Shown: positions 33,773-43,548, counted from the stretch's first letter. The stretch: DNA of 64,000 nucleotides from Rhodopseudomonas infernalis (GCF_022271405.1 NZ_JAJNAL010000003.1:62001-126000); one strand, 5' to 3'. The notes: generated by a model from the sequence alone, not told the origin. Translations and numbers: made by a program.

Positions 33773-35607
33773 CCTCGCATCCGCAACTACGTCGTGTACG
33801 GTTTGCCTCGCACGCGGACGTCGCCGCGTTCGAACAGATCCCCTTGGACGAACGCCTCGGCGGCCGCGATCTGGTCGCGCTGTTTGCCGGTCAGGTGGCG
33901 GCCGCCCCCTCCGCGCCTGCCATTCAGTATCTACCCGGAGGGGTTTCCGATATCTCGACGGTGCCGGTCACGCGCCGGGACCTTCTCGATGGTGCGCGGG
34001 GCATCGCGGCCGAGTTGCGGCGCCTCGGCGCCGGTCCGACCGACGTCGTCGCGTCGTTGCTGCCGAACGGGCCCGGCACGGTCTGCGCGGCGCTGGCGGC
34101 GCTGGCCGTCGCGACGCTGGCGCCCATCAACTACTACCTCGAACCATCCCAGATCCTGAAGCTGATCGCCGAATGCGGGGCGAAGGTGATCCTGGTGCCG
34201 CGCGACAAGCCTTCAATTCTCGCCGCCGCATTCGACTCCATTCTGTCCGCGAAACTCGACGCACACATTCTGGAGATCGATCCCGCGACCGCGTCTTTCG
34301 GGCAGTTTGGAACTGTCGACTTCGCCACGCGCGCGCCGCACGAGCGCGTCGCCCTGTTTCACACCGGCGGAACCACGGGGCTGCCGAAATTCGTCCCGCT
34401 CACCGCCCGCAATCTCGCGGCCGGCGCGCTGATCAGTGGTTTCGGCTATGGCTACGCGGCGGACGACAACGTTTCGTGCGCCATGCCGATGTTTCACGTC
34501 GGCGGACTTTTCGCCTGCGCATTGTTTCCGCTTTGTGCGGGCAGCACCGTCACCGTACTCGGCCCCCTCGGCTATCGGGGGGACGGCGTCGTTGCCGCGC
34601 TTCCCCAGACGATTGCAACGTGCGGCATCACCGTGGCGGTCGGACCTCCGACGATCATGGCGCAACTCGCGACCAATCCACCGGATCGAACCAAAGCCGA
34701 CCGTCTTCGCCTGCTGGTGAACGGTGCGGCCGCGTTGCCACACCTGATCGGCGAGCGTCTGAGCGCGGCGTCAGGCGTGCCGGTGGTCGAACCATGGGGA
34801 TTGACGGAGGCCACGCTCGCTGTGACCAGCGGACCATTCGATGGACAAGGACGACAGGGCTCCGTGGGATTGTCCCTGCCCTATTGCGAGGTCAAAGCGA
34901 TCCGCACAGATGCTGACGGCAAGGCCATCGGCGATTGCGACGTCGACGAGATCGGAACGCTCGCCGTGCACGGCCCCACGGTCTTCAACGGCTATTGGAA
35001 CAGGCCTGCAGAGAGCCAACCGTTTTTTCCCGGTCGCTGGCTCGATACCGGCGACCTCGGCCGCGTCGATCCCGAAGGATACATCTGGGTGACGGGCCGC
35101 GCCAAGGAACTGATCAAGCGCGGCGGCCACGGTATCGACCCTGCGACGATCGAGGACGCCCTGATCGCGCACGAGGCAGTCGCGCTCGCCGCCGCGGTCG
35201 GAAAGCCGGACGCCTATGCGGGCGAACTGCCGGTCGCCTATGTCCAGTTGCATCCCGGCGCAACGGCTGATCCGCGCACCATCCTTGCCTTTGCCGCAGC
35301 ACGCATTCCCGAGCGCGCCGCCGTTCCGAAGGACGTCTTCATCCTGCCGCGTCTGCCGATCACGGCCGTGGGCAAGGTGCACAAGCAGCCGCTGAAAGCG
35401 GACATCATCGCGCGCGCGGTCCGCGATCTGCTCGCGCAGACGCTCGAGCTCCAGGAGGTCACGGTGACGGTCGAACCCGACCAACGGCACGGATTGGTCG
35501 CGCGCGTGCGGGTTCCCGCCGAATGCGAGAGCGCGGCGAGAGACGCCCTAGGCACATTGCCGATCAAATCGACCATCAACTCCTTGGACGGAGCCATTCG
35601 AGAATGA
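33769..35607 (+). CDS. Acyl-CoA synthetase (AMP-binding)
   Basis: 612 residues; the ATG at 33769 overlaps the previous stop (ATGA). AMP-binding motif FHTGGTTGLPKFVPLT, then LVNGAAALP, EPWGLTEATLAV, WLDTGDLGRVDPEGYIWVTGR and the C-terminal lysine region LPITAVGKVHKQPL. Acts on a carboxylic acid with ATP and CoA. An unusual long C-terminal tail of about 60 residues (RDLLAQTLELQEVTVTVEPD) follows. Coupled to the thioesterase downstream by a second ATGA. Confidence 0.88.
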   Translation: MTSHPQLRRVRFASHADVAAFEQIPLDERLGGRDLVALFAGQVAAAPSAPAIQYLPGGVSDISTVPVTRRDLLDGARGIAAELRRLGAGPTDVVASLLPNGPGTVCAALAALAVATLAPINYYLEPSQILKLIAECGAKVILVPRDKPSILAAAFDSILSAKLDAHILEIDPATASFGQFGTVDFATRAPHERVALFHTGGTTGLPKFVPLTARNLAAGALISGFGYGYAADDNVSCAMPMFHVGGLFACALFPLCAGSTVTVLGPLGYRGDGVVAALPQTIATCGITVAVGPPTIMAQLATNPPDRTKADRLRLLVNGAAALPHLIGERLSAASGVPVVEPWGLTEATLAVTSGPFDGQGRQGSVGLSLPYCEVKAIRTDADGKAIGDCDVDEIGTLAVHGPTVFNGYWNRPAESQPFFPGRWLDTGDLGRVDPEGYIWVTGRAKELIKRGGHGIDPATIEDALIAHEAVALAAAVGKPDAYAGELPVAYVQLHPGATADPRTILAFAAARIPERAAVPKDVFILPRLPITAVGKVHKQPLKADIIARAVRDLLAQTLELQEVTVTVEPDQRHGLVARVRVPAECESAARDALGTLPIKSTINSLDGAIRE

Positions 35608-35933
35608 CCGACATCAAATCCTATCGCCGCGTCGTCGACGCCGCTGCCTTTCATCGGCTGGTCGGGATCACGCTCGAGCGTGCCGACCTCGACGGCGGGA
35701 TTGCGGTGCTGAGGCTGTGCTATCAGTCCGCGTTGAGCATCTTTCCTGACAGCGGCAACTACCATGGCGGCGTGATCGCGACGCTGGTCGACGTCGCCGG
35801 CTCGGTCGTGTGCGGACTCGCCGCCGGGCGTCCGGCACCGACGGCCAATGTACGGATCGACTACCTCACATCTCCGGTGAAAACCGACCTCATTGCCACC
35901 GGGCGCCTCGTACGCGCCGGCGATCCGATTTAG
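35604..35933 (+). CDS. PaaI-type hotdog thioesterase, C-terminally short
   Basis: 109 residues from ATG 35604, overlapping the previous stop by ATGA. DSGNYHGGVIATLVDVAGSVV carries the HGG...D pattern of PaaI/4-HBA-CoA thioesterases, and NVRIDYLTSPVKTDLIATGR is the next strand pair. Family members are usually 130-145 residues and end with one more strand pair. Here a TAG comes right after RAGDPI. In another frame the following bases read SDGRSLARR, which resembles the missing end, so a small deletion or frameshift is suspected. Confidence 0.7.
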   Translation: MTDIKSYRRVVDAAAFHRLVGITLERADLDGGIAVLRLCYQSALSIFPDSGNYHGGVIATLVDVAGSVVCGLAAGRPAPTANVRIDYLTSPVKTDLIATGRLVRAGDPI

Positions 35934-35981
35934 CAGCGCATCATCGCCGGCGCTCCGACGGACGAAGCCTCGCCCGTCGCC

Positions 35982-37631
35982 TCAGCGCGTCAGCTTCTTG
36001 TACTTCGCCCGATGCGGGATGATGGCGTCCTGGCCGAGGCGGCGCATCTTGTCCTTCTCGTAGTCCTGGAAGTTGCCCTCGAACCACTCGACGTGACTGT
36101 CGTCCTCGAACGCCAGGATATGGGTGGCGATACGGTCGAGGAACCAGCGGTCATGGCTGATGATCACCGCGCATCCGGCGAAATCCTCGAGCGCCTCTTC
36201 GAGCGCACGCAGCGTGTCGACGTCGAGGTCGTTGGTCGGTTCGTCGAGCAGCAGCACGTTGGAGCCGGACTTCAGCATCTTGGCGAGATGGACGCGATTG
36301 CGCTCACCGCCGGACAGTGAACCGACCTTCTTCTGCTGATCGCCGCCCTTGAAATTGAACGACGAACAATAGCCGCGTGAATTGACTTCCTTCTTGCCGA
36401 GTAGGATCAGCTCGTTGCCGCCGGAAATCTCCTCCCACACCGTCTTCTTGGCATCGAGGCTGTCACGTGACTGATCGACGTAGCCGAGATGCACGGTCTC
36501 GCCGACCGTGATGGTGCCGCCGTCCGGCTTCTCCTGCCCGGTGATCATCCGGAACAGAGTAGTCTTGCCGGCGCCGTTCGGGCCGATCACGCCGACGATG
36601 CCGCCGGGCGGCAGCTTGAAGGTCAGATCGTCGATCAGCAGCTTGTCACCGAAGCCCTTGGTCAGATGATCGAACTCGACGACGTTGTTACCGAGCCGCT
36701 CAGCGACCGGAATGATGATTTGCGCGGTCTGGGTCTGCTTCTCGCTGGCCTTGGCGAGCAGTTCGTCATAACGCTGATAGCGTGCCTTGGACTTAGCCTG
36801 GCGAGCCTTGGGCGAGGACGCGATCCACTCCTGCTCGCGTTCCAGCGTCTTCTGATGGGCCGCATCCTCGCGCCCCTCCTGCAGAAGCCGCTTCTGCTTC
36901 TGCACCAGCCAGGACGAGTAGTTGCCCTCGTAGGGAATCCCCTTGCCGCGATCGAGCTCGAGAATCCAGGAGGTGACGTTGTCGAGGAAGTAACGATCGT
37001 GGGTGACGATCAGGATCGCACCCGGATAGGCGCGCAGATGGCTCTCCAGCCACGACACGCTTTCGGCGTCGAGATGGTTGGTCGGTTCGTCGAGCAGCAG
37101 CAGTTCGGGCTGGTCGAGCAGCAACTTGCACAGTGCGACGCGGCGGCGCTCGCCGCCCGAAAGTTTGGTCACGTCGGCGTCGTCGGGCGGGCAGCGCAGC
37201 GCGTCCATCGCCTGATCGACCTTGCTGTCAAGATCCCACAGGCCGGCGGCTTCGATCTGATCCTGAAGCGCCGTCATCTCGTCGGCGGTCTCGTCGGAGT
37301 AGTTCATCGCCAGCTCGTTGTAGCGATCGAGGATCGCCTTCTGCTTGGCGACGCCGAGCATGACGTTCTCGCGCACATTCAGTGCGGGATCGAGATGCGG
37401 CTCCTGTTCGAGGTAACCGACGCGAGCACCTTCGGCGACCCAGGCCTCGCCGGTATATTCCTTGTCGATCCCCGCCATGATCTTGAGCAGGGTCGATTTG
37501 CCGGCGCCGTTGACGCCGAGCACGCCGATCTTGGCGTCCGGGTAGAACGACAGATGAACGTTATCCAGCACCTTGCGGGTCGGATAGGCCTTGGTCAGAC
37601 CCTGCATGAAATAGACGAACTGGCGAGCCAT
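35982..37631 (-). CDS. ettA: Energy-dependent translational throttle protein EttA (ABC-F)
   Basis: 549 residues from ATG 37631. Two ABC domains are seen: [12 protein letters not shown] with [13 protein letters not shown] and [16 protein letters not shown], then [12 protein letters not shown] with [13 protein letters not shown] and [15 protein letters not shown]. The linker between them is highly charged and helical ([25 protein letters not shown]), and the EttA arm insert is in the first domain. Binds the ribosomal E site and gates elongation in response to ATP/ADP. Monocistronic. Confidence 0.93.
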   Translation of the reverse strand: MARQFVYFMQGLTKAYPTRKVLDNVHLSFYPDAKIGVLGVNGAGKSTLLKIMAGIDKEYTGEAWVAEGARVGYLEQEPHLDPALNVRENVMLGVAKQKAILDRYNELAMNYSDETADEMTALQDQIEAAGLWDLDSKVDQAMDALRCPPDDADVTKLSGGERRRVALCKLLLDQPELLLLDEPTNHLDAESVSWLESHLRAYPGAILIVTHDRYFLDNVTSWILELDRGKGIPYEGNYSSWLVQKQKRLLQEGREDAAHQKTLEREQEWIASSPKARQAKSKARYQRYDELLAKASEKQTQTAQIIIPVAERLGNNVVEFDHLTKGFGDKLLIDDLTFKLPPGGIVGVIGPNGAGKTTLFRMITGQEKPDGGTITVGETVHLGYVDQSRDSLDAKKTVWEEISGGNELILLGKKEVNSRGYCSSFNFKGGDQQKKVGSLSGGERNRVHLAKMLKSGSNVLLLDEPTNDLDVDTLRALEEALEDFAGCAVIISHDRWFLDRIATHILAFEDDSHVEWFEGNFQDYEKDKMRRLGQDAIIPHRAKYKKLTR

Positions 37632-37857
37632 CGTGGTCCTTGAGCGCGGTGCGTGCGGGGAAATCGGTTGCCGCTGATGTAACTGTGCGGCCGGCAAAGG
37701 GCAACCCGAAGGGGGCCGCCGGTTAACCGATCGTTCAGCATCGCAACAACCGGTGCGCCGATGCGGACAATTCGCACCAATTCTTAAGGAGCTGGATCAA
37801 CAGTCGAGACGTGCCACGGCGCGTGCTGCTTCCGCCGGCACTCACCACGAGGCCATC

Positions 37858-38073
37858 ATGGGACGCTTCCTATCGACGCCGGTTCAGCCCGAGCCGATCG
37901 AGCGCACCGCGCACCGCGCAGGCTTGATCCAGGAAATCGGCGAGTTCTGGAGCCAGTTCTTCGTCCAGGCTTTCAGCCCCTATCGGCCGGAGCTTCACTA
38001 CATGCGGGGCCCCGGCCCGGCTTGGCGTGCCAAGCATGGCCGCGACGCGATCCGAATGCCCCACGACAGCTGA
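37858..38073 (+). CDS. Small hypothetical protein
   Basis: 71 residues from ATG 37858, which has CGAGG upstream. MGRFLSTPVQPEPIERTAHRAGLIQEIGEFWSQFFVQ suggests an amphipathic helix; the tail is basic. No signal peptide. A clear terminator hairpin follows within 30 bp, which favours a real transcription unit. No family recognised. Confidence 0.5.
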   Translation: MGRFLSTPVQPEPIERTAHRAGLIQEIGEFWSQFFVQAFSPYRPELHYMRGPGPAWRAKHGRDAIRMPHDS

Positions 38074-38099
38074 CTCTCGCCGACAGACCAATCCCAGAC

Positions 38100-38143
38100 A
38101 GCAAAAAGCCCGCGCAGACGGCTCTGCGCGGGCGTTTTGCTGT
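38100..38143. terminator. Rho-independent terminator
   Basis: GCCCGCGCAGA and TCTGCGCGGGC form a long GC stem, flanked by AAAAA on the left and GTTTTGC on the right. It lies 27 bp after the small ORF and 19 bp from the stop of the convergent L,D-transpeptidase. Confidence 0.85.
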
Positions 38144-38161
38144 GCAGGGCTGTGCCCCCGA

Positions 38162-39364
38162 TTAGCGGATCGTGACCGGCGCGGGCAGCGGCGCCACCGA
38201 GGTCGGCTGGGCGACGGGTGCCGCCGACATCTGAGGCGGAGCCGAAGGCGACGCGGAGGCGATCGGCTGCGGCTTGGCGCTTGCGGTCGGCGCACCGCCC
38301 GGAAGCACCACCACGCGCGTGCCGACCTTGGCGCGCTCGAACAGGTCGCTGACATCGTCGTTCAGCATGCCGATGCAACCCGAGGACACGAACTTGCCGA
38401 TCGTCGAGGGCTGATTGGTGCCGTGGATGCGATAGACGGTCGAGCCGAGATACATCGCGCGGGCGCCAAGCGGGTTGCCCGGGCCGCCGGCCATGAAGCG
38501 CGGCAGATAGGGCTGGCGTTCGATCATCTCGGTCGGCGGATGCCAATCCGGCCACTCCGCCTTGCGGGTGATCTTCTGCACGCCGGTCCAGGTGAAGCCG
38601 TCGCGCCCGACGCGGACGCCGTAGCGCATCGCGCGACCGTTGCCGAGCACGTAGTACAGATAGGTGTTGCTGGTATCGACCACGATGGTGCCGGCCGGCT
38701 CCTTGGTCTGGAAGGCGACTTCCTGACGGCGCAGGTTCGGCGGCAGTTGATAGCTTTGATCGGCGTCGGGCTGCTCTTCCGGCGGCAGCGCGGCAACCTG
38801 CATCGGCCGGCCATCGGCACCGAGCTGCGGCGTGCCCTGCACCGAACCGGTGGCCTGCTGCGGCGCCCCGGACTGCCCGACCCCTTCCGGCGGCCGCGGC
38901 GAACCGTCACCCGTGTTGGAATAGATCACCGCCGGCGGACCGGCCGGACGACCATAGCGCGGATCATCGGGCGACATCACCGGGCCCTGTGGCGCCGGCC
39001 CGCGATCCGAATACACCGGGGCTTCCATCGGGCGGCCGTAGCGCGGATCGTCCGGCGACATCACCGGACCCTGCGGCACCGGCGCGCGCTCGGAGTACAC
39101 GGATGCACCGGCCGGACGGCCGTAACGGGGATCATCCGGCGACACCACCGGGCCCGGCGGCGGCAAGGCTGCTGACGGCCCAGCCGACTGGCCCTCTTCG
39201 TCGTCAACATTGTCGAAATCCGGCATCTGGCGGCGATATTCGCCGGGAGCTGCCGTCGCATAGGCGCCCGAGGCCGGAGGATAGCTCTGCGCCTGCGCGA
39301 GAGAAGTTCCGGCCGCGATCGCCGCAGCCGTTGCCAACAACGTCAAGATTCGATTGTTCATCAT
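38162..39364 (-). CDS. L,D-transpeptidase (YkuD) with repeated Pro-rich linker
   Basis: 400 residues. Signal peptide (residues 1-25). A long Pro/Gly-rich linker holds three copies of a 28-residue unit (residues 71-98, 99-126 and 127-154) with the core SPDDPRYGRP. The YkuD domain lies at about residues 215-355: TIVVDTSNTYLYYVLGNG, then YRIHGTNQPSTIG and SSGCIGM with the catalytic Cys. A Pro/Ala/Ser-rich tail follows. Forms 3-3 crosslinks in peptidoglycan or attaches proteins to it. Periplasmic. Confidence 0.9.
   Translation of the reverse strand: MMNNRILTLLATAAAIAAGTSLAQAQSYPPASGAYATAAPGEYRRQMPDFDNVDDEEGQSAGPSAALPPPGPVVSPDDPRYGRPAGASVYSERAPVPQGPVMSPDDPRYGRPMEAPVYSDRGPAPQGPVMSPDDPRYGRPAGPPAVIYSNTGDGSPRPPEGVGQSGAPQQATGSVQGTPQLGADGRPMQVAALPPEEQPDADQSYQLPPNLRRQEVAFQTKEPAGTIVVDTSNTYLYYVLGNGRAMRYGVRVGRDGFTWTGVQKITRKAEWPDWHPPTEMIERQPYLPRFMAGGPGNPLGARAMYLGSTVYRIHGTNQPSTIGKFVSSGCIGMLNDDVSDLFERAKVGTRVVVLPGGAPTASAKPQPIASASPSAPPQMSAAPVAQPTSVAPLPAPVTIR
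38903..39154 (-). repeat. Three in-frame 84-bp tandem repeats in the L,D-transpeptidase
   Basis: Encode GPV[VM]SPDDPRYGRP plus a variable VYS-R-P-PQ half. The second and third copies share the GPVMSPDDPRYGRP half exactly. Length polymorphism between strains is likely because the unit is a multiple of three. Confidence 0.8.
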
Positions 39365-39739
39365 CGCCCGCTTATACACCGAAGCCGAGACCGGATCGTT
39401 AACGCGCAGATGCAGGAGGATCACGGCACATTCAAGACGAGACCGGCACATTCGCGCCAAATTCGGGGTTATTCGGCCCTGTGTGCCGCTTTTGTCGCGC
39501 TTTGATGCGGCGGGTGCCTTGCCCTGACGGGCGCGTCGTGATCGTGCCCCTGATCTCCCACCGCAGCCCCGCGATCGAAATTTTGGCGGCCTGCTGCAAA
39601 CCCGTTGGGCTATTCTCGATTTGCTGTGATTCGCGGCGCGCATGCGTCCCGCCGTTCGATCTCAGCGAGTACTGTCGCCGCGTTTTGTTTGCTCAAGTGC
39701 CTTCGCGCGCTCGTCGCCCGAAGATGGAATGAACCCGAG
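39365..39739. other. Intergenic, nothing recognised
   Basis: 375 bases between the divergent L,D-transpeptidase and the Ala/Pro-rich membrane protein. No convincing ORF, hairpin or repeat. It must hold two promoters. Confidence 0.5.
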
Positions 39740-40825
39740 ATGCTTCCCGGAATCCGGTTCCTGTTTGCGGCGGTTGCGCTTGCGGTCTCGATGCTGGTGT
39801 TTGGGCTCGGCGCCGCGGCGCTTTTGCGAGCCTCCCATGAGCAGTTCGCCAATGTCATGACGGTGCGCCCGACCCCTGTCCAGTTCGCGGCGCGCCCGAC
39901 CGAACCGCCAATGCCGGCACTGAGCATGTTGCGCGTCGAACCGGCGCTTGATCCGCAACCGCCGAGCGCTCCTGCAGCTGCATCCTCGGCCCCCGCTCCG
40001 GAGCCGGAAACCGCTCCGCTAGCCTCGACCTCGAGCGAGTTGAAACCGGAGGTGCGCAGCGACGAGCCGAAGTCCGCGCGCGTGGAGGCAACGAACGCAA
40101 CAGCGAATGCCACGCCGCCGGAGGGCGTTGCCGCAGCGCCATCGCCGGCACCCGCCAAAGCGGACAAACCGTCCCAGCAGGCCAACCTCAACCTCCCGGA
40201 GCGCGACGCTGCCCATGCAACGGCGGTGGAGGCCGCGAAGTCCGATCAGGCGGCGCTCGATGTCGCGGCGCAGACAGCTTCCGCTCCAGCTACGCTCCCG
40301 CCTCCGACGCCTGGATCGCATGCTAGCGCCCCAGAGGCCGGAGCGACGCCTGAACCCGACAAGCCCGCCGCTGAGACAGCGGAGACCGCACAGTCGGCCT
40401 CTCCGGAAACGGCCAAACCCGACGAGCCAACCGCGGCGCCCAAGCCAGCCGCCACAGAGGCCGCGACCAACGAAGACGTCGAGCCGTTGCCTCAGGTTGC
40501 GGCCTTGACCGGCCGGATCCCCACGCCGCGCCGGGATCCGCGTGCGCCGGCCAAGCCGGCGGTCAGCACCTCGGAGCAGCCAAGCTCCTCCGACACGGCG
40601 CAGGAGCGAGCGGCGGAGCCGAGCACACCGGAGACGACGTCATCAATCTCGCCGCCAGACGACAAGGCCGAAAAGCCATCGGCGACGAAGCAGAAGGCGA
40701 CCAAGCCACAGCAGGTGAAGCGCAAGGTCAAGCGCCGACGCCAGACGGAAGTGCGCAGCTCGACCCCGGTTTTCGCGCGACCGGCCCTGGCGCCAGTGCA
40801 GCCGTTCGGCTTTCCACCGACCTGA
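39740..40825 (+). CDS. Single-pass membrane protein, Ala/Pro-rich
   Basis: 361 residues from ATG 39740. One N-terminal transmembrane helix (IRFLFAAVALAVSMLVFGLGAAALL) is followed by about 320 residues of low-complexity Ala/Pro/Glu/Ser/Thr sequence with no fold, and a basic Lys/Arg cluster (KQKATKPQQVKRKVKRRR) near the end. The architecture resembles envelope or septal linker proteins, but no motif allows a function. Its stop is 12 bp from the convergent sulfurtransferase stop. Confidence 0.65.
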   Translation: MLPGIRFLFAAVALAVSMLVFGLGAAALLRASHEQFANVMTVRPTPVQFAARPTEPPMPALSMLRVEPALDPQPPSAPAAASSAPAPEPETAPLASTSSELKPEVRSDEPKSARVEATNATANATPPEGVAAAPSPAPAKADKPSQQANLNLPERDAAHATAVEAAKSDQAALDVAAQTASAPATLPPPTPGSHASAPEAGATPEPDKPAAETAETAQSASPETAKPDEPTAAPKPAATEAATNEDVEPLPQVAALTGRIPTPRRDPRAPAKPAVSTSEQPSSSDTAQERAAEPSTPETTSSISPPDDKAEKPSATKQKATKPQQVKRKVKRRRQTEVRSSTPVFARPALAPVQPFGFPPT

Positions 40826-40836
40826 GGAAGGGTTCT

Positions 40837-41694
40837 CTAAGCGGGCCCCACCGCGACTGGCGGACCGTCGGTCAGTCCCCATTCCGACCACGAGCCGTCG
40901 TAGAGCGCGCTCCCGCGCACACCCAGCCTGTACAGCGCCAGGGTCAGCACGGCCGCCGATACGCCGGATCCGCAGCTGGTGACGATCGGCCGCTCGAGCG
41001 CCACGCCGGCACGTTCGAACGCCACACGTAGCTCGGCCGGCGACTTCATGACGCCGGTCGCGGCATCGAACAATTCATTGTAGGGCAGATTGCGACTGCC
41101 TGGAATGTGGCCGGCCCGCAGCCCCGGCCGCGGCTCTGGCACGCGCCCCTCGAAGCGATCTGCCGCGCGCGCATCGATCACCTGCTCGGCCGCGCTGTCG
41201 AGATTGTCGACCAGTTGCTGCTTGCTGCGCAGGTAGTTCGGATCAAGCTGCGCTGTGAACTTGCCGGGCGCCGGCGACGGCTTTCCAGCCTCGACCGGCC
41301 TGCCCTCCGCCTGCCATTTCTTCAATCCGCCGTCGAGGATGCGAACCCGATCGTGGCCGAACGACAGGAACATCCACCACGCGCGCGGCGCCGCAACCCA
41401 GCCGCCGGCGTCGTAGATCACCACCGTGTCGCCAGTCGAGACACCCATCGCCGCGACATCCCGGGCGAACTGCGCGGCATCCGGAAACATATGAGGCCGC
41501 GGGTCGCTGGCGTCACAAACTTCCTCGACATCGAAATACACCGCGCCGGGGATGTGGGCCGCCAGATAGTCGTCGCCCGGCCGCGGCATCACCCCCGGCA
41601 TCTTGAACGACGCGTCCAGCACCTTGACGGTGGGGTCGCCCAATCGCGCCGCGAGCCATTCGGTGGGCACCAGCGGATCATCGGTCATGGTCAT
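40837..41694 (-). CDS. sseA: 3-mercaptopyruvate sulfurtransferase
   Basis: 285 residues, two rhodanese domains. The inactive N-terminal domain has HIPGAVYFDVEEVCDASDPRPHMFP. The catalytic domain ends in SCGSGVSAAVL with the persulfide Cys; the CG[ST]G[VT]-type loop marks mercaptopyruvate sulfurtransferases rather than thiosulfate rhodanese (CRxGxR). Transfers sulfur from 3-mercaptopyruvate to a thiol acceptor. A single-domain rhodanese gene lies upstream on the same strand. Confidence 0.92.
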   Translation of the reverse strand: MTMTDDPLVPTEWLAARLGDPTVKVLDASFKMPGVMPRPGDDYLAAHIPGAVYFDVEEVCDASDPRPHMFPDAAQFARDVAAMGVSTGDTVVIYDAGGWVAAPRAWWMFLSFGHDRVRILDGGLKKWQAEGRPVEAGKPSPAPGKFTAQLDPNYLRSKQQLVDNLDSAAEQVIDARAADRFEGRVPEPRPGLRAGHIPGSRNLPYNELFDAATGVMKSPAELRVAFERAGVALERPIVTSCGSGVSAAVLTLALYRLGVRGSALYDGSWSEWGLTDGPPVAVGPA

Positions 41695-41806
41695 CGGCCA
41701 ATCCTCGGCACTGATAGGAGGCGAGCGGTCTTTCGGACGGCTCGCCCGGGTCGCATTGAGAACGGAGAACGGCCGCTCTCGTCAAGCCACCGCTATGGGA
41801 TTGGCC

Positions 41807-42229
41807 TCAGCCTTTCGGCGCCTTCGGCGTCCAAGCCTCGACCGGACCGCCGGCACTACGCCAGGCGCCGAACCCGCCGTCGATATGGGCGACCGGCTTC
41901 AGCCCCATGTCATAGGCGGTCTTGGCGGCCAGCGCCGAACGCAGGCCGCCGGCGCAGTAGAACACGAACTTCTTGTCCTGCTGGAAGATCGGCTTGGCGT
42001 AGGGGCTTTGCGGATCGATCCAGAATTCCAGCATGCCGCGGGTGCAGGAGAACGACCCCGGGATCTTGCCGTCGCGCTCGATCTCGCGCGGATCGCGAAT
42101 GTCGACGATCACCACGTCATCGGCGCCCGATTGATGCAGCGCGATCGCATCGGCGGTGGAGAGCGTCTCGATTGTAGCATTGGCCTCGTCGACCATTGTC
42201 TTGATGCCGCGGGTGATGGTCTGGGGCAT
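41807..42229 (-). CDS. Single-domain rhodanese-like protein
   Basis: 140 residues. DVVIVDIRDPREIERDGKIPGS, the active loop FYCAGGLRSALAAKTAYDMG with Cys, and IDGGFGAWRSAGGP show a complete rhodanese domain. The first 20 residues are extra. An ATG 11 codons in is a possible alternative start. May carry sulfane sulfur with SseA downstream, 112 bp away. Confidence 0.85.
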   Translation of the reverse strand: MPQTITRGIKTMVDEANATIETLSTADAIALHQSGADDVVIVDIRDPREIERDGKIPGSFSCTRGMLEFWIDPQSPYAKPIFQQDKKFVFYCAGGLRSALAAKTAYDMGLKPVAHIDGGFGAWRSAGGPVEAWTPKAPKG

Positions 42230-42372
42230 GGCGATTTCCTCGTTCGACTTTTGATCGGCTCGGTCATTGCGGGGCGTACGAAGCGCGCTCCCGGGATCTC
42301 GCTATCAACTGGTGGGGACTTCCCGGTTCGCAAGCTTGCGCCCGCGCCCCGAAACGACGGCGGATGGCCCGC

Positions 42373-43548
42373 TCAGCGCACGAGCTCGCGCATCGCGCCT
42401 TCGAGACCCTCGATCGTGATGGGATACATCCGCTCCGAGAACAGCCGGCGGATGATCGTGGTGGATTCCGAATAGTCCCAGTGCCGCTGCGCCACCGGAT
42501 TGAGCCACACCGCGTGCGGATAGGTGCGCAGCACGCGGTCCAGCCAGACCGAACCGGCTTCCTCGTTGACGTGCTCGACCGAGCCGCCCGGCACCATGAT
42601 CTCGTAGGGGCTCATCGACGCATCGCCGACGAACACGACCTTGTAGTCGTGCGGGAACTTGTGCAGCACGTCCCAGGTCGGGGTGCGGTCGGTGAAGCGG
42701 CGCTTGTTCTGCTTCCACACGCCTTCGTACAGGCAGTTGTGGAAGTAGAAATACTCCATGTGCTTGAACTCGCTCTTCGCCGCCGAGAACAGTTCCTCGA
42801 CCTGGGCGATGTGCGAATCCATCGACCCGCCGATATCGAAGAACACCAGCACCTTGACGGCGTTGCGCCGCTCCGGGCGCATGTGCACGTCGAGATAGCC
42901 GTGATTGGCGGTCTCGCGGATCGTGGTGTCGAGATCGAGTTCGTCGGGCGCACCGGTGCGGGCGAACTTGCGCAGCCGGCGCAATGCCACCTTGATGTTG
43001 CGAATGCCGAGCTCGACATTGCCGTCGAGATCCTTGAACTCGCGCTTGTCCCAGACCTTCACCGCGCGCTGGTGGCGGCTCTTCTCCTGGCCGATCCGCA
43101 CGCCTTCCGGGTTGTAGCCTTCGGCGCCGAACGGCGACGTCCCGGCGGTGCCGATCCACTTGTTGCCGCCCTGGTGCCGCTTCTTCTGTTCCTCGAGGCG
43201 CTTCTTCAGCGTCTCCATGAGCTTGTCCCAGCCCATGGCCTCGATCTGCTTCTTCTCTTCCTCGGTTAGATACTTCTCGGCGAGCTTCTTCAGCCATTCG
43301 GCCGGGATCTCGGCCTTCTCCATGGCGTCGAGGAGATTTTCCAAACCCTTGAAGGTGGCGCCGAACACCCGATCGAATTTGTCGAGATTACGCTCGTCTT
43401 TGACCAGCGCGGCGCGCGACAGATAGTAGAAATTCTCGACGCTCTGATCCGCGAGGTCGGCATCGAGCGCCGCCATCAAGGTCAGATATTCGCGGAGAGT
43501 GACCGGCACCTGGGCGTCGCGCAGCGACGTGAAGAACTGAAGGAACAT
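42373..43548 (-). CDS. VWA-domain protein, CoxE-like
   Basis: 391 residues from ATG 43548. MFLQFFTSLRDAQVPVTLREYLTLM is the CoxE-like opening, followed by a Lys/Glu-rich helical linker and a von Willebrand A domain. There VKVLVFFDIGGSMDSH supplies a MIDAS-like site in which DIGGS replaces DxSxS, a form seen in this subfamily. Works with a MoxR ATPase as a chaperone-like metal or cofactor insertion pair. The MoxR gene is 1.06 kb away, divergently oriented (44612). Confidence 0.85.
   Translation of the reverse strand: MFLQFFTSLRDAQVPVTLREYLTLMAALDADLADQSVENFYYLSRAALVKDERNLDKFDRVFGATFKGLENLLDAMEKAEIPAEWLKKLAEKYLTEEEKKQIEAMGWDKLMETLKKRLEEQKKRHQGGNKWIGTAGTSPFGAEGYNPEGVRIGQEKSRHQRAVKVWDKREFKDLDGNVELGIRNIKVALRRLRKFARTGAPDELDLDTTIRETANHGYLDVHMRPERRNAVKVLVFFDIGGSMDSHIAQVEELFSAAKSEFKHMEYFYFHNCLYEGVWKQNKRRFTDRTPTWDVLHKFPHDYKVVFVGDASMSPYEIMVPGGSVEHVNEEAGSVWLDRVLRTYPHAVWLNPVAQRHWDYSESTTIIRRLFSERMYPITIEGLEGAMRELVR

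Noticed and set aside
37753-37857. Upstream extension of the small gene at 37858
   Set aside because: The extension has no ribosome binding site, and the downstream ATG has CGAGG.
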